Shown here in pieces: positions 23,508 through 34,769 of a stretch of DNA of 64,000 nt. Position 1 is the stretch's first letter, and each line of letters opens with the position of its first letter. Both the position numbers and the translations under genes were made by a program. The notes beneath the pieces were generated by a model, which was not told the DNA's origin, searched no databases, and saw nothing but the letters and a program-made list of their open reading frames with translations. This stretch comes from Linanthus parryae (Eukaryota; Streptophyta; Magnoliopsida; Ericales; Polemoniaceae), in assembly GCA_023055425.1 (NCBI GenBank), contig JALGPY010000003.1, positions 56,591,891 through 56,655,890 of the forward strand. The letters run 5' to 3'.

Positions 23508-24271
23508 TGCAATCTCATATGTATGGCAATTATGTCGCTCTGCCCATGCTATTCTGTAATTTTCATCTTTAAATAAATAATGGTTATGTCAACAGTTTAT
23601 ATTTCACGTACTGAAGAGTTGTTAGTCCACTTCATTTTTTTATATTATAACGCTGATATGAATCTAATAATGCCCGCTATAGTGTCAATATGCGCTTTGG
23701 CCCGCACCAAAACCCGCAATGCAAGGTACTGCACATTGACCCGCACTCGAACAAAGGGGGCCAAATTCAGCCCACACACACTTGGCTCACTTAGGCCTGC
23801 TTTTATCTTTGCAAGGTACTACACATTAAGTTTAAATATTTTAAAAATTTGAATTTACAATTTTAAAAAATTGTAACTTTTGGGTGAACTGGAATAGCAA
23901 AGTTTTATTAGACCCACATATGCAAAGTTTTATTCGTAATAAAGATTGGCCCAAAGCAACCAAAGCCCATTATTATTTATTTTTAAATAATAAGTCCCAT
24001 TATATTAAAAATGAGGTCCCCATGAAATTGTTGTAGTAATTGACGGTGCATTGCTTGCACCATCCGTCATATATCGATGTGTAAAACGTCAACTAATATA
24101 CATTGTAGCACCCGTGGTATGAACTGATGACAAACGACGAATATCAGTGAGCTCCATTTAACATCGTCAAAGATGTAACTTATCGATGAAGGGGATGTTA
24201 AAAACAAGGAAGAGCGAAAAGAACAAAACCAACCAACACAGACTAATGCAATCTCATCTCCCAACAATATT
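23508..24271. other. 3' flank of the RNase H-fold gene plus inserted sequence
   Basis: The first 130 bases (to about 23640) are 3' untranslated sequence that reappears at 24410-24540. From about 23650 to 24060 the sequence has no counterpart in the second copy and looks inserted; it includes two imperfect copies of a GCAAGGTACT-containing word. No gene. Confidence 0.5.
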
Positions 24272-24540
24272 CAGTCGTGACAAAGTGATTGTTACATAAT
24301 ATTATTTGATGCTCCAGATATTATTCAAGATCTAATCGTCGAGGACAATTTAGAAAGTTGTTAGCGTTATACCTCCTCTCCAGACACAGACTAATGCAAT
24401 CTCATCTGTATAGCAATTACGTCCCTCCATGCATGTTATTCTGTGATTTTGATGTTCAAATAAATAATAGCTATGTCAACAGTTTATATTTCACTTACTT
24501 AAGAGCTGTTATTTCACTTCATTTATCTATATTAGAAGAC
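24272..24540 (+). pseudogene. Duplicate 3' end of the RNase H-fold gene
   Basis: About 270 bases match 23390-23650, covering the last 35 or so codons (GATGCTCCAGATATTATTCA word in both) and the 3' flank. Here the frame is broken: AAG of the parent is TAG immediately after GAAAGTTGT, and the upstream reading starts inside unrelated sequence. No upstream exon is present, so this is a non-functional partial duplicate. Confidence 0.8.
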
Positions 24541-25243
24541 TGCTAGCCAGTGGTATGTTCAAGTTCTCTGGCACTGAAATCACATCGAATGATGAATACC
24601 GGTGAGCTTCGTTAAACATGATTAAATGGATAACTTATCGACAAAAGGAATGTTAAAAAAAAAAACAAAAAGGGTCAGCAAAGCTATAAATATAATCTTG
24701 CGAATACATCGTACTGTGTATCTAAGCTTGCCTCCGAACATAATAATTAACACATCAAATTTACGATCACTAAATCTATTGAAGATATCCAGTAAATGAC
24801 AAATAGCAGTGACACAACCAGAGGTTATCAGAAACTATTTCTTTCATTTACTGGTTGTTCTTCAATGGATTTAGTAGTTGTAATTTTTGTACAGTAAAAC
24901 TGCTATGGTTCCATATTCTGACTTGTGCATCTAATATGCTATGATCCCATATTGTGATGTGTGATTCATATAATATTATCATTAATCCAATACAATAAAT
25001 TGGTTGATGCCATATACAAACTTCCAAATGATGCGTGCTTCGGATTGGACAACAAACCAATGTGAACAAACATTAAATTAACTCAAATTAAAAACTGCAT
25101 TAATAGACAAAATATATTCCATGATTGCATAGTTTTGCATAACTAATTCAAACTAAACATAACCCAACTCCACAACACTCATCATAAAACCTAACATCAA
25201 ACTACACTTCACTGGAACAGAATACCAGAAGATGCAAGACCCT
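24541..25243. other. Spacer with a partial repeat
   Basis: The stretch 24552-24660 resembles 24105-24220 (shared words around GTGAGCT, AACTTATCGA and GGATGTTAAAAA), continuing the partial duplication that includes the RNase H-gene tail. The rest is AT-rich and without a gene. Confidence 0.5.
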
Positions 25244-25660
25244 CTACACCTTCCGTTTCTTCTGGGACGAATCCACAACGCCATCATCTCTGTTCTTCCT
25301 CTTCCCGCCCTGATCTTGTGTACCATCCGGTGGACAATTTGCTTTTTCCCTCCGCAAACCTTCACTGCTTTTGCCTTTAACTTTGTTCTTCTTACTTGTG
25401 CCGGGATGGTAAGTACAGGTCCAATTATTTGGAAAAGAGGAAGCTGTGTCAACCCGCCAGAATTCATCTTTCTCCGATGCATCTGAATATATAGTTGACT
25501 CCGACCCCTTCCCAAGCACATACGAGTTATCATGCCAACTGTCCCACGAAGACATACTCAACTCACTCTCATACCTCTGATTTTTCTTAACCTTCTTCTT
25601 CATCTTCTTCTTGGCACCCTTCCTCACCTTACCATCACTACTTTCTTTACTATAGTCCAT
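25244..25660 (-). CDS. Lysine-rich nuclear-like protein, 138 aa, unknown function
   Basis: The frame starts at an ATG at 25660 and is very basic at both ends: KKKMKKKVKK near residue 18 and KKRKV at the C-terminus, which looks like a nuclear localisation signal. The middle is serine- and acid-rich. A TATATAAG box lies 40-47 bases upstream of the ATG on the same strand, which favours a real transcript. It is the only gene candidate of the Helitron on the minus strand and lies close to the Helitron 3' end. I recognise no family. It could be a captured fragment of a host gene. Confidence 0.5.
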   Translation of the reverse strand: MDYSKESSDGKVRKGAKKKMKKKVKKNQRYESELSMSSWDSWHDNSYVLGKGSESTIYSDASEKDEFWRVDTASSFPNNWTCTYHPGTSKKNKVKGKSSEGLRREKANCPPDGTQDQGGKRKNRDDGVVDSSQKKRKV

Positions 25661-25697
25661 TGCTGTACTCTATGTTATGCCCACAGCAAATTGGTTG

Positions 25698-25708
25698 TGC
25701 TTATATAC
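25698..25708 (-). promoter_or_regulatory. TATA box of the lysine-rich ORF
   Basis: On the minus strand the sequence reads TATATAAGC, about 40 bases before the ATG at 25660. The spacing fits a short 5' untranslated region. Confidence 0.45.
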
Positions 25709-26451
25709 AGTATATGAATATGAATGTGAGAAGACCGTTGCAACTGTTCACATCTATTCAAAGAACTTATTACCATGCATCTTCTAAGAGACACGTCTGT
25801 ACAAAATGCACGCTTTCAATCAATTAGAAGATATTGCAAACCCCACTAAATCTGCCGCAGAAATCTTCAACACACACGAAACGATAGATCTTAATGATGA
25901 AACGTAAATCAAAAGGACTCAGAGTGTGACTGATTGGAGAGGAAACTAGGCGTTGACAATAGATTAGGGTTTCAGGTTATAATTGTGCTTTCCTGGTGGT
26001 AGCGGAGCAATTAAGGCGTCTGTGAGAGCAGCAGGGTATAATTACGAAAATCAATTTTAAATAAGTATGATTTTGTATGATATCTATTTGAAATCCAAGA
26101 AAATAAGGTGCGAAGTTATTATATCACAAACACACGGTTGTAAACATAATTATTTTTTCTTTTAAGGAAAATATGTGAGATGAAAAACACGTCCACTGAC
26201 ATTAGTAAATGTCAATATCAATTTACTTCCGTTTGATTACTACACGCATTACCAATTTGTTGCATCAAATCATAGATTTCGACGTCCTCCTCTTAGAAAA
26301 AATCAACAACAATTTGTACTATACTGTTTATGTGACACATGAATTCCAATTAGACGTACAGTGAGACAATTGTGAACTTCCAAGCCAAACGACAATGCCC
26401 GGTGCAATGGCACGCCGATCTCCGCCCATCAGACAAGCAAACATGCCAAGG
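25709..26451. other. Helitron 3' subterminal region
   Basis: No coding evidence. The GC content rises near the end (from about 26390). Confidence 0.5.
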
Positions 26452-26487
26452 CCACACCGCGCGCAACGCGCGCGGGGTGGAACCTAG
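26452..26487 (+). other. Helitron 3' terminal hairpin and CTAG end
   Basis: A GC-rich palindrome (CCGCGCG ... CGCGCGG, extendable by CCAC/GTGG) lies seven bases before the terminal CTAG; the next base is T. This is the canonical Helitron 3' end and serves as the rolling-circle termination signal. Confidence 0.92.
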
Positions 26488-27339
26488 TAAATTGCAAATG
26501 AAGACATGATAAGGCAAGAAGTTTGATGAACGTTGGCATGGTCTTAATTTTTTTTGGAATGGTTGTATGCTCATTGTAAGCATGTTTGTTTTCATTCAAA
26601 GCTAAAAAAAAAAAGAAGAAGATAACTATACGGAAATGATTATGTTTTCTCCAATTGATTACAAAACAAATTATTGAAAAGTCTTAGTGCATGTGTGGTA
26701 ATTGTTGACATGTAATTAAAAATATAGTCAGGAAAAAATGCAATAGACGTTGGTGTAGTCAAAAAGTATAAGTTTGGGTTGTAAATTAAAAACATGTTTT
26801 AAATTTGTCTAACAGTTGTTTAACTAGAACATCTTTTTAATAAATTGTAAAAATCAATATATTGAAGAAAAAATATAAACTGCATTTTGAAGTTCTTTGA
26901 AAGTTGTTTAGCACATCTTTTAATAAATAGTAAAATCAATACATTGAAAAAAATGTAGTAAATGAAAAGTTAAAAGACATCTCTTTTGAAATGAAATTCA
27001 TTGAACAGAGCATTGAAAACTTTATAATTGGGACTTTTAAATTGTCAATGCACAGAGAAATTATTATTTTTACTCAAATGCCAATGCAAAATTTTAGTAG
27101 TTTCAATGTATTAGATGTAGTTGAATTTAAGTTGGCAAATTATAATTGGATCGTTCATTTGACATGTCAATTGAAATTAAGGTGTAAAGAAATAATTGGC
27201 TTATTATGCCACATAAAACAACATATGGCATACATATAATTTTTCTAAAATCCTATGTGTCATGAGGAGGATGAACCTCTCTCACAGCAAACAATAATTA
27301 CCATCATTTAAATTCAACTTGGCTTATTATGCCACATAA
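26488..27339. other. Right flank of the large Helitron, older repeat
   Basis: AT-rich, no gene. It aligns with 48878 to about 49260. It contains two near-identical words (TGTCAATTGAAAT-like and TTATTATGCCACATAA at about 27202 and 27323) and ends at a possible Helitron 5' end at 27359. Confidence 0.5.
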
Positions 27340-27359
27340 TAATGTATATATAGATAGAG
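27340..27359 (-). other. Possible Helitron 5' end
   Basis: On the minus strand the sequence begins TCTCTATCTATATATACATT immediately after an A that belongs to the (ATT)n host tract. This looks like a plant Helitron 5' end pointing left. The matching 3' end is not found to the left; the older segment from 4165 onward (minus the big Helitron) may be its body. Confidence 0.4.

Positions 27360-27446
<87 letters not shown>
27360..27446. repeat. (ATT)n microsatellite
   Basis: About 29 perfect ATT triplets at the start of the first unit. Confidence 0.95.
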
Positions 27447-27448
<2 letters not shown>

Positions 27449-28156
27449 ACTTGACTCTTGCGGTTCCTTAGCGTTACCTATAAATTTTTAAGATCAACAA
27501 AACAAAATCAAATGCTACAATTTAGTTCCTTTTATATTTTTCTAGAAGTGAACAAAGAATCCAATTTTGTTATAGAGTAAATGGTGTGGTCTTGCTCTAA
27601 CAATACAGCACATAACACATATTAAATAAAAAGAATGAGCGACTGACAAAAAGAAGTGGATTTCCTGGATATTCTGACATGTCATGTGATGTATTGATTA
27701 GAATACCATGTCAAACTTGCTCTGGGAGCAAACAATAATTACCCTCTCAATTGGCCACCAAAAGCTAATATAAAGCTAATTTGTTGTTCTTTTATATCCT
27801 TTTTCAACATCTTTATCTTGACCGGTTTCATATCTAGAAGCCAGGCAGCAGCCTTTCTTGGTCATCATATTCTCATGAGAGTACCCCTGCAACAAAAGAG
27901 TCCTCTCTGGTCTCTAGCTGTGCTTGAGGCAAATAGTTTTTGAGTCAGAGCATTCGTCCTGTTTCAATCCACGCTTGTTGATTATTTGGTAGAGACTGTT
28001 AGGACGGCAGAGGCGAAATCAGCTCTTCTTGTATAGAATCTAGACTAGATGCTTGTTCTGAAACCCACCTAGGATCCCGACTTCTTAGTACTTTATAATA
28101 GAGTGGGAGATCCAGTGGAACTTTTGGCACCAAACACACTCAATTATTGTTTTGCC

Positions 28157-28208
28157 TCCCACATCGAGCAATTGACAACACTATGAAAAAGAGACGAGTA
28201 TATAAATA
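28157..28208 (+). promoter_or_regulatory. snRNA promoter of U1 copy 1 (USE and TATA)
   Basis: The plant upstream sequence element TCCCACATCG lies at 28157-28166 and a TATATAAATA at 28199-28208. The roughly 32 bases between them correspond to the RNA polymerase II class of plant snRNA promoters; the transcription start is 33 bases after the TATA start. Confidence 0.85.
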
Positions 28209-28231
28209 AAAAGTATTGTCCATTGGACAAC

Positions 28232-28384
28232 ATTCTTACCTGGACGGGTCAATGGGTATCCAAGAAAACCCATGGCCTAGGGTCGTGAACTCCATTGCAC
28301 ATAGGAGTGGTACCGGTCTATGATGTGGAGTCGACGTCATAATTTGTGGCTGAGGGGGCTTGCGTCCGCGCGGCCCTTACCAAG
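28232..28384 (+). ncRNA. U1 snRNA gene copy 1 (variant 5' end)
   Basis: U1 RNA pairs with 5' splice sites in the spliceosome. The copy begins ATTCTTACCTG where U1 normally has ATACTTACCTG, so one base of the splice-site-pairing sequence is changed. The stem-loop II motif CATTGCAC (U1A binding), the Sm site ATAATTTGTGG and the 3' stem-loop GAGGGGGC...GCGGCCC are all present. One G is missing after GGAC compared with copies 2, 4 and 5. Promoter elements are intact. Confidence 0.82.
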
Positions 28385-30179
28385 TTATTAGTTCAGAATT
28401 ATAATTTAATTTTTGGTGTGCCTTTTTTTTTGTAGTTAACAGCCATGTTAGTTTCATAAAATACGGTTTGGCTGGCTATAGACAAATTACACAGTCGGAC
28501 TGGCTTCTTAAAGAAGTGTTTCAGTAGGCTATGTACTTGATGCAGGGCAAACACCATTACATGAAACTAAAGCATTAATTGTCACTCTAATACACTTAGA
28601 AAAATTAACCAATTGGGTTTCTGGATGGGCAACAAACTTTGTATCTTTGTGAAGACAACTACAGCTTCATCTTTGTCCAAATTGAAGCTCAAGCCCAACA
28701 ACATATATATGAAGCAGTCTTCTCGATCACTGCTGTCCAAAGCTCAATGGGGTTGCCTCTTTGTGTGATTCAAAAAGAGTTTGTTGGTTGGAATCGGTTA
28801 AAAAACAATATCATCCGATGATTCAAGTGAAATCTGGCCTGCCCGGCTAGCATCTAATGATATTTTGATGCTCTCAATGTTACTACAATGTCACGAACAA
28901 ACACAACCAAATAATTTCATCATATCCAGTCTTAGTTAAGGCTTTCAGTCTGCAAATTGCCGTACTATACTGGTGATTATAACAAAAGTCCGTCTTTGAA
29001 GTTGATAGTTAGACAAATGTTTTTATTTACATACGCAATGTATAAAAAAGGATTAGTTACCCAAAGAGGGTAACAGCAACATTGTCGCAATCTGTGTAAA
29101 GACGAGTTTAATGCCCAAACACCAATAGATGGTGTGTTGACCCAGTCATCACTGACACACTATGAGAGATACACTTTGAGTGTGACAAGTCACATACCCG
29201 AAGTTTAACATTAACGCATCAAATAAGTACGGTTCGAGCAATGCGGGACTTTGTTATGAACGTAATTTAAAATAAGGATATAATCAATTGATTTAGATTC
29301 GGTTTAAAAGGCCTAAAGGAGAAAATTATCCAGCAATGACGAGGAAACTACATACATGGCTGGGCAAGGAAGGAATTATGGGAGGTGAAAAGGCTTGAAG
29401 CTTCCCTATGGAGAAAAATTGACTGCAAGCCCTAATACACTAGAAAAATTAACAAATTTGGTTTTTTGAGGGGAAAGAATTGAGCGCGCCATAACCAACT
29501 TTGGTATCTGTGTGAAGACAACTACACCTTCATCTTGTCCAAATTGAGGCTCAAGCCCAACAACATATATATGAAGCTGTCTTCTCCGTAACTGCTGCCC
29601 AAAGCTTAATCGGAAGAGTTGGTTGGTTGGTTGGAATCGGTTAAAAAACAATATCATCAGATGATTCAAGTGAAACTGGCCTGCGCGGGCAAGCATCTAG
29701 TGATATTTTGATGCTCACAAGGTTACTACAATATCACGAAGAAACACAACTAAATAGTTTAATCATATCCAGTCTAAGTTGACTTTTCAGTCTGTAATTT
29801 ATCCTACCATACTAGTGATTATACAAAAAAAATATTTATTTTCAGATAGACACACATGTTCTATGTGGTGTATAAAAAGGATTAGTTACCCAATGAGGGT
29901 AACACCAACATTACTGTTGGGGCATTGTCACAATCTATCTAGAGGATTCATGTGTTTAATGCCCAAACACCAATAGGTGGTGCGTTAACTTATTCAACAG
30001 TGATACACTATCAGAGATACACTTTTTTGAGTGTGTCAATTGACAGACCCTAAGTTTAACAAAAACGCATCAAATTTGTATTTGTTCTTTTCATTTCAAT
30101 AAATCTGATATATGAGCCTCTTGGCTTACACAATACTAAATTATTTTTTTCAAGGGAGGGTTTCACTACAGTAGCTTGT

Positions 30180-30330
<151 letters not shown>

Positions 30331-31060
30331 GATCATCATCATCTTTTTTATTCAACTTGACCCTTCCTGTTCCTTGGCGTTTCCTATCAATTTCTTCGAT
30401 CAACAAAACAAAAACAAATGCTACAATTTTGTTCCTTTTATATTTTTCTAGAAGTGAACAACAATTCAATTTTGCTATAGAGTAAATGATGTGGCATTGC
30501 CCTAACCATACAGCACAGAACACATTTTAAAGAAAAAGAGTGAGCGACAGACAAAAAAATGAATTTCATGTATATCATGACATGTCATGTGATGTATTGA
30601 TTAAAATACCATGTCAAACTTGCTCGTGGAGCAAACAAGAATTACCCTCTCAATTGGCCACCAAAAGCTAATATAAAGCTAATTAGTTGTTCTTTTATAT
30701 CCTTTTTCGACATCTTTATCTCGACGGGTTTCATATCTGGAAGCCAGACAGCAGCTTTTCTTGGTCTTCTGATTCTCATGAGAGTACCCCTGCCACAAAA
30801 GAGTCCTCCCTGGTCTCTAGCTTTGCTTGAGGCAAATAGTTTTTGAGTCGGAGCATTCGTCCTGTTTCAACCTACGCTTGTTGATTATTTAGTAGAGAAT
30901 GTTAGGACGGCGGAGGCGAAATCAGCTCTTCTTGTATAGAATCTTGACTCGTTGCTTGTTCTGAAACCCACCTAGGATCCCAGCTTCTTAGTACTTTATA
31001 ATAGAGTGGGAGATCCAGTGGAACTTCTGGCACCAAACACACTCAATTATTGTTTTTGCC

Positions 31061-31112
31061 TCCCCCATCGAGCAATTGGCGACACTATGAAAAAGATACG
31101 AGTATATAAATA
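31061..31112 (+). promoter_or_regulatory. snRNA promoter of U1 copy 2
   Basis: The upstream element reads TCCCCCATCG, one substitution from the consensus. A TATATAAATA follows at about 31103, 33 bases before the U1 start. Confidence 0.75.
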
Positions 31113-31135
31113 AAAAGTATTGTCCATTGGACAAC

Positions 31136-31289
31136 ATACTTACCTGGACGGGGTCAATGGGTATCCAAGAAAACCCATGGCCTAGGGTGGTGAACTCCAT
31201 TGCACATAGTAGTGGTACCGGTCTAAGACGTGGTGTCTACGTCATAATTTGTGGCTGAGGGGGCCTGCGTCCGTGCGGCCCTTACCAAG
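31136..31289 (+). ncRNA. U1 snRNA gene copy 2 (canonical 5' end)
   Basis: Starts ATACTTACCTGGACGGGG, the canonical U1 5' end with full complementarity to a 5' splice site. It retains CATTGCAC, the Sm site and the 3' stem-loop, although the loop-closing GTCCGTGCGG differs by one base from the other copies. The upstream element has one mismatch. It may be expressed. Confidence 0.83.
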
Positions 31290-32204
31290 TTATTAGTTTA
31301 GAATGATAATTTAATTTTTGGCGTGACTTTTTTTCTGTAGTTAACACCTATGTTAGTTTCATAAAATACGGTTTGGCTGGCTATAGACAAATTACACAGT
31401 CGGACTGGCTTCTTAAAGAAATGTTTCAGTAGGCTATGTACTTGATGCAGGGATTCCAGCAAACACCATTACATGAAACTAAAGAATGAATTGTCACTCA
31501 TACACCTAGAAAAATTAAAGAATTTGGTTTCTGGATGGGCAACAAATTTTGTATCTTTGTGAAGACAACTACAGCTTCATATTTGTCCAAATTGAAGCTC
31601 AAGCCCAACATATATATGAAGCTGTCTTCTCGGTCACTGCTGTCCAAAGCTCAATGGGGTTGTATCTTTGTGTGATTCAAAAAGAGTTGGTTGGTTGGAA
31701 TCGGTTAAAAAACAATATCATCTGATGATTCAAGTGAAATCTGGCCTGCCCGGCGAGCATCTAAAGATATTTTGATGCTCTCAATGTTACTACAATGTCA
31801 CGAACAAACACAACCAAATAATTTCATCATATCCAGTCTTAGTTAAGGCTTTCAGTCTGCAAATTGAGGTACTATACTGGTGGTTATAACAAAAGTCCGT
31901 CTTTGAAGTTGATTTTGTTTTCAGTTAGACAAATGTTTTTATTTACACTAGTCGATACCCCGCGCTAAAGCGCGGAGTTGTTTATTAATCGCGTGATGAT
32001 TTATAGAATGTTGGTATCGAACAAGAACAAAATGTTTTCTTTAGAATTCCGTTAAATGATGAATAAATCACGTACATTCTTATTGTGACAGTTTGGATAT
32101 GAGGGTTTTGGAAATATAAGCACAAATTTATTTTTTTGCATTTAACATGAAGTCAGAAGCAAGTTCTGTGGACGGGTAATGCCCAGCCGGCTCCCCGTGG
32201 GTGC

Positions 32205-32224
32205 TTTCTCTCTCTCTCTCTCTC
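32205..32224. repeat. (CT)n tract
   Basis: A short run of CT dinucleotides followed by poly-T. Confidence 0.9.
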
Positions 32225-32633
32225 TTTTTTTTTGATGATGTGCTTTCTCTTTTATTTTTTTTTTCTTTTCTTCCTTTCTCAAAAGGAACACTCAAGAAAG
32301 TTAAAAAGAAAAAAATATAGTTATGGGACGGCTGGACTGCCGGTTCCTTCAATGCCCTGCTATGCCTTTTCCGGTGTAAATAATAGTAATAAACATTTTT
32401 CGGTGTCCGAAATGAATGGACAATGTTTTTTTTAAACATTCGCATCCAAGTTAAACCTAAACTCCAAATCGGTCTTATACAAACAACCCCATTGTTATTA
32501 GTTACGGATAAAAACATGGGAGGTAATTTATCTAAGAAGTTACGTTAAATATTATTTCGCTAGAATAAAATGTAATTTTGAGTTATGCTAATTGCCTAAC
32601 ACAGATATATACTTCCTTAATGAATTTGTTTTT

Positions 32634-32682
32634 TTTTAAGAATTACATCATGTAGCCGGGTTCGAACCCGGTTACTCACTTT
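32634..32682 (-). repeat. tRNA-derived SINE fragment
   Basis: On the minus strand a B-box-like GGGTTCGAACCC is followed by GGCTACATGATGTAATTCTT and an A-rich tail, the same downstream sequence as in the SINE near 46290. The A box half is missing. Confidence 0.65.
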
Positions 32683-33106
32683 ACTTCAGAATTTGTTTAT
32701 GAATTAGAATACTCCTGTTTTCTCAGTACTTCTTGGTTTTTCTAGTAAGGTCCAGGGACACATTGGTTGAACTGATCGGGCTCCTTCGAACAATTGGGTT
32801 GTAATCCTTTCTGTTCCAATAGTTTACATTATTACTGGAAGAATTATCAAAAATTGGATGTAAGTTGTACATGAACTAATTCAAATGGACATGCTGAGTA
32901 GTATATATTTTGTTCTCTTTGTGAGTAAAAAATTTAATAGACATATCCAAAATTCTTAGAGCTTTTGTTATCAGTTTTAGTATCTCATGACATTTTTTTT
33001 GAGAACTTTCTTGAGGAAAGAAAATTAGTATCTCGTGACATGAGATTATATAGTTGAGGGGAGTGGAAACTAATTTTATATAAGAAGACTTACTCAAGAT
33101 ATTAAT

Positions 33107-33500
33107 AAAACCATTTTTTTAACTCTATTGGTTAAATTTTAGATTGTAAGTTGACATACACATACTTTTATCGACTTGCATATTTTAATCGACTATTTCG
33201 TTCGAGAACCACGCAGTAAACCTTTCTATCTATCTTTAACATTTAATAATCGAGGCAGGCGCAAAATGCACTTTTAAAGTAGATTCTTTGAATGGATTTT
33301 TTTTTCCACTTATCACTTACTCAATATATTTATAAAACCATTTTTTTTAACTCGATTGGTTAAAGTTCAGATTTTAAGTTGACATACACATACTTTCATC
33401 GACAATTCCGTTCAAGAACCACAAAGTAAATCTCTGCCGCGCAAAAGGCACTTCTAAATGAGATTCTTTGAATGTATATTTTCCACTTATCATACTTTAC
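33107..33500. repeat. Direct duplication of about 230 bp
   Basis: The block beginning AAAACCATTTTTTTTAACTC occurs at about 33107 and again at about 33337; both are followed by GTTGACATACACATACTTT, then GAACCAC and GATTCTTTGAATG words. The copies have diverged and the second is shorter. Confidence 0.75.
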
Positions 33501-34694
33501 CGTAGGAATAAATTGCTAAATAATGCTCAAAATTAAATATTTATAATTATATATTGCATACGCCAACAGCCACCACGATCCATCCAACATGACTGATTGC
33601 AACCCCCACTCTTTATTATTTTCCAATAATTTGGTTTTCAATTGAAAATTTAAAAGTAGTAAATTTCCCGCAACATTAATTGCCTAGAGCTGGTGAAACT
33701 AAAGTTCTCAATGGATACATTAATATAACATTAAAATAAATACTGAAAAAAAAGAACATAACGATGCAAGGTAAGAAAGAAGAGCTAGAGGGGTTCGTGT
33801 TTGTGGTTATGTCAAATAAATTAGGTTATTTTTGTGGTTTCGGCTTTCTGTAGGAGGGGCATGGCTGAATCAATTGGAATTGATTGATGTATTTGGGATT
33901 CAGTTCATGGTCGATTAAGAAACGCACATAACCTCAACCATATATGAACTGTTATATTTTTTTAGAAGACGAATTGTTATATTTTTTTAGAAGAAGAACT
34001 GTTATATTTTAAACGCCTACCCAAAGTTTATTCAATAGTATAATATTAGGGTATTTCAATTACGTATCATTTCTAAATAGATTTTTACTGTAAGAAAAGA
34101 CAAACACAAAATATGAAATAAAATAATGAAGTCAAAAGAAAACATTTGCATATATTGAAATGTGCGTTTGCATAATTGGAATGTTCAAAATTTGGTACCA
34201 CACATATTGAAATTGTCACTTCTTCCATATGATTTAACATCGACCTATATTCTACAAAACTGGATTGTTATAATTTCAACAGAGCATGTGTGTACATACA
34301 ATACTCAGGCTGAATCATAAATTCAAATTATTCTAAACTCAAAACTTTCCTTATACTAAGGCTTTCTAGGCATTTGTATATCTAACAAAAAATGAATAAG
34401 ATGGTGCATCAAAAAGTTATATAATTACTTTACATGTTGTCCGATGATGCTAATAAAAAATTGTCAATCTATCTTTTTTGAGTCAGAGCATTCGTCCTGT
34501 TTCAATCCACGCTTGTTGATTATTTGGTAGAGACTGTTAGGACGGCAGAGGCGAAATCAGCTCTTCCTGTATAGAATCTAGACTAGTTGCTTGTTCTGAA
34601 ACCCACCTAGGATCCCGACTTCTTAGTACTTTATAATAGAGTGGGAGATCCAGTGGAACTTTTGGCACCAAACACACTCAATTATTGTTTTGCC

Positions 34695-34746
34695 TCCCAC
34701 ATCGAGCAATTGACAACACTATGAAAAAGAGACGAGTATATAAATA
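34695..34746 (+). promoter_or_regulatory. snRNA promoter of U1 copy 3
   Basis: TCCCACATCG and TATATAAATA at the same spacing as in copy 1, because this unit is its duplicate. Confidence 0.85.
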
Positions 34747-34769
34747 AAAAGTATTGTCAATTGGACAAC

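Larger units (their letters stand above)
4703..26487 (+). mobile_element. 21.8-kb Helitron carrying a gene cargo
   Basis: The 5' end starts TCCTACTACCTATATAAAAG, like known plant Helitron 5' ends. The 3' end is a GC-rich hairpin followed by CTAG. The element sits between A (4702) and T (26488) without a target duplication, as Helitrons do. The two flanks join and align without gap to the uninterrupted sequence around 48,877/48,878, which fixes both ends to the base. Inside are a damaged Rep/helicase gene and, downstream, RPA1-like, B3-domain, truncated RPA, RNase H-fold and lysine-rich genes. Non-coding spaces between them are long and AT-rich. The element is probably no longer autonomous because the Rep nuclease region is missing. 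Confidence 0.9.
31948..34479 (-). mobile_element. Helitron 3' end and probable body (minus strand)
   Basis: On the minus strand the sequence ends with a perfect hairpin (CCGCGCT, loop, AGCGCGG at 31960-31975) and then CTAG, followed by T in the host repeat unit. In other units the host reads TTTACATACGC at this point, so the insertion split A and T exactly. The 5' end is not found: at 34480 the sequence switches to the middle of a U1 repeat unit, so the 5' end and adjoining unit were lost. No transposase remains; the body is AT-rich. Confidence 0.7.

Noticed and set aside
27357..27447. CRISPR-like or other spacer array
   Set aside because: Pure triplet repeat without spacers, in plant nuclear DNA.
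28229..28384. Organelle or ribosomal RNA origin of the conserved block
   Set aside because: The block starts with the U1 5' end and has plant snRNA promoter elements upstream and an Sm site, which identifies it as U1 snRNA.
29406..29696. 96-codon minus-strand ORF repeated at 35944
   Set aside because: The repetition reflects a recent DNA duplication; in the more diverged unit near 45235 the frame is altered, and no motif is visible.
32641..32680. Possible tRNA gene (B box with perfect stem)
   Set aside because: No A box or acceptor stem; downstream sequence matches the SINE at 46290.
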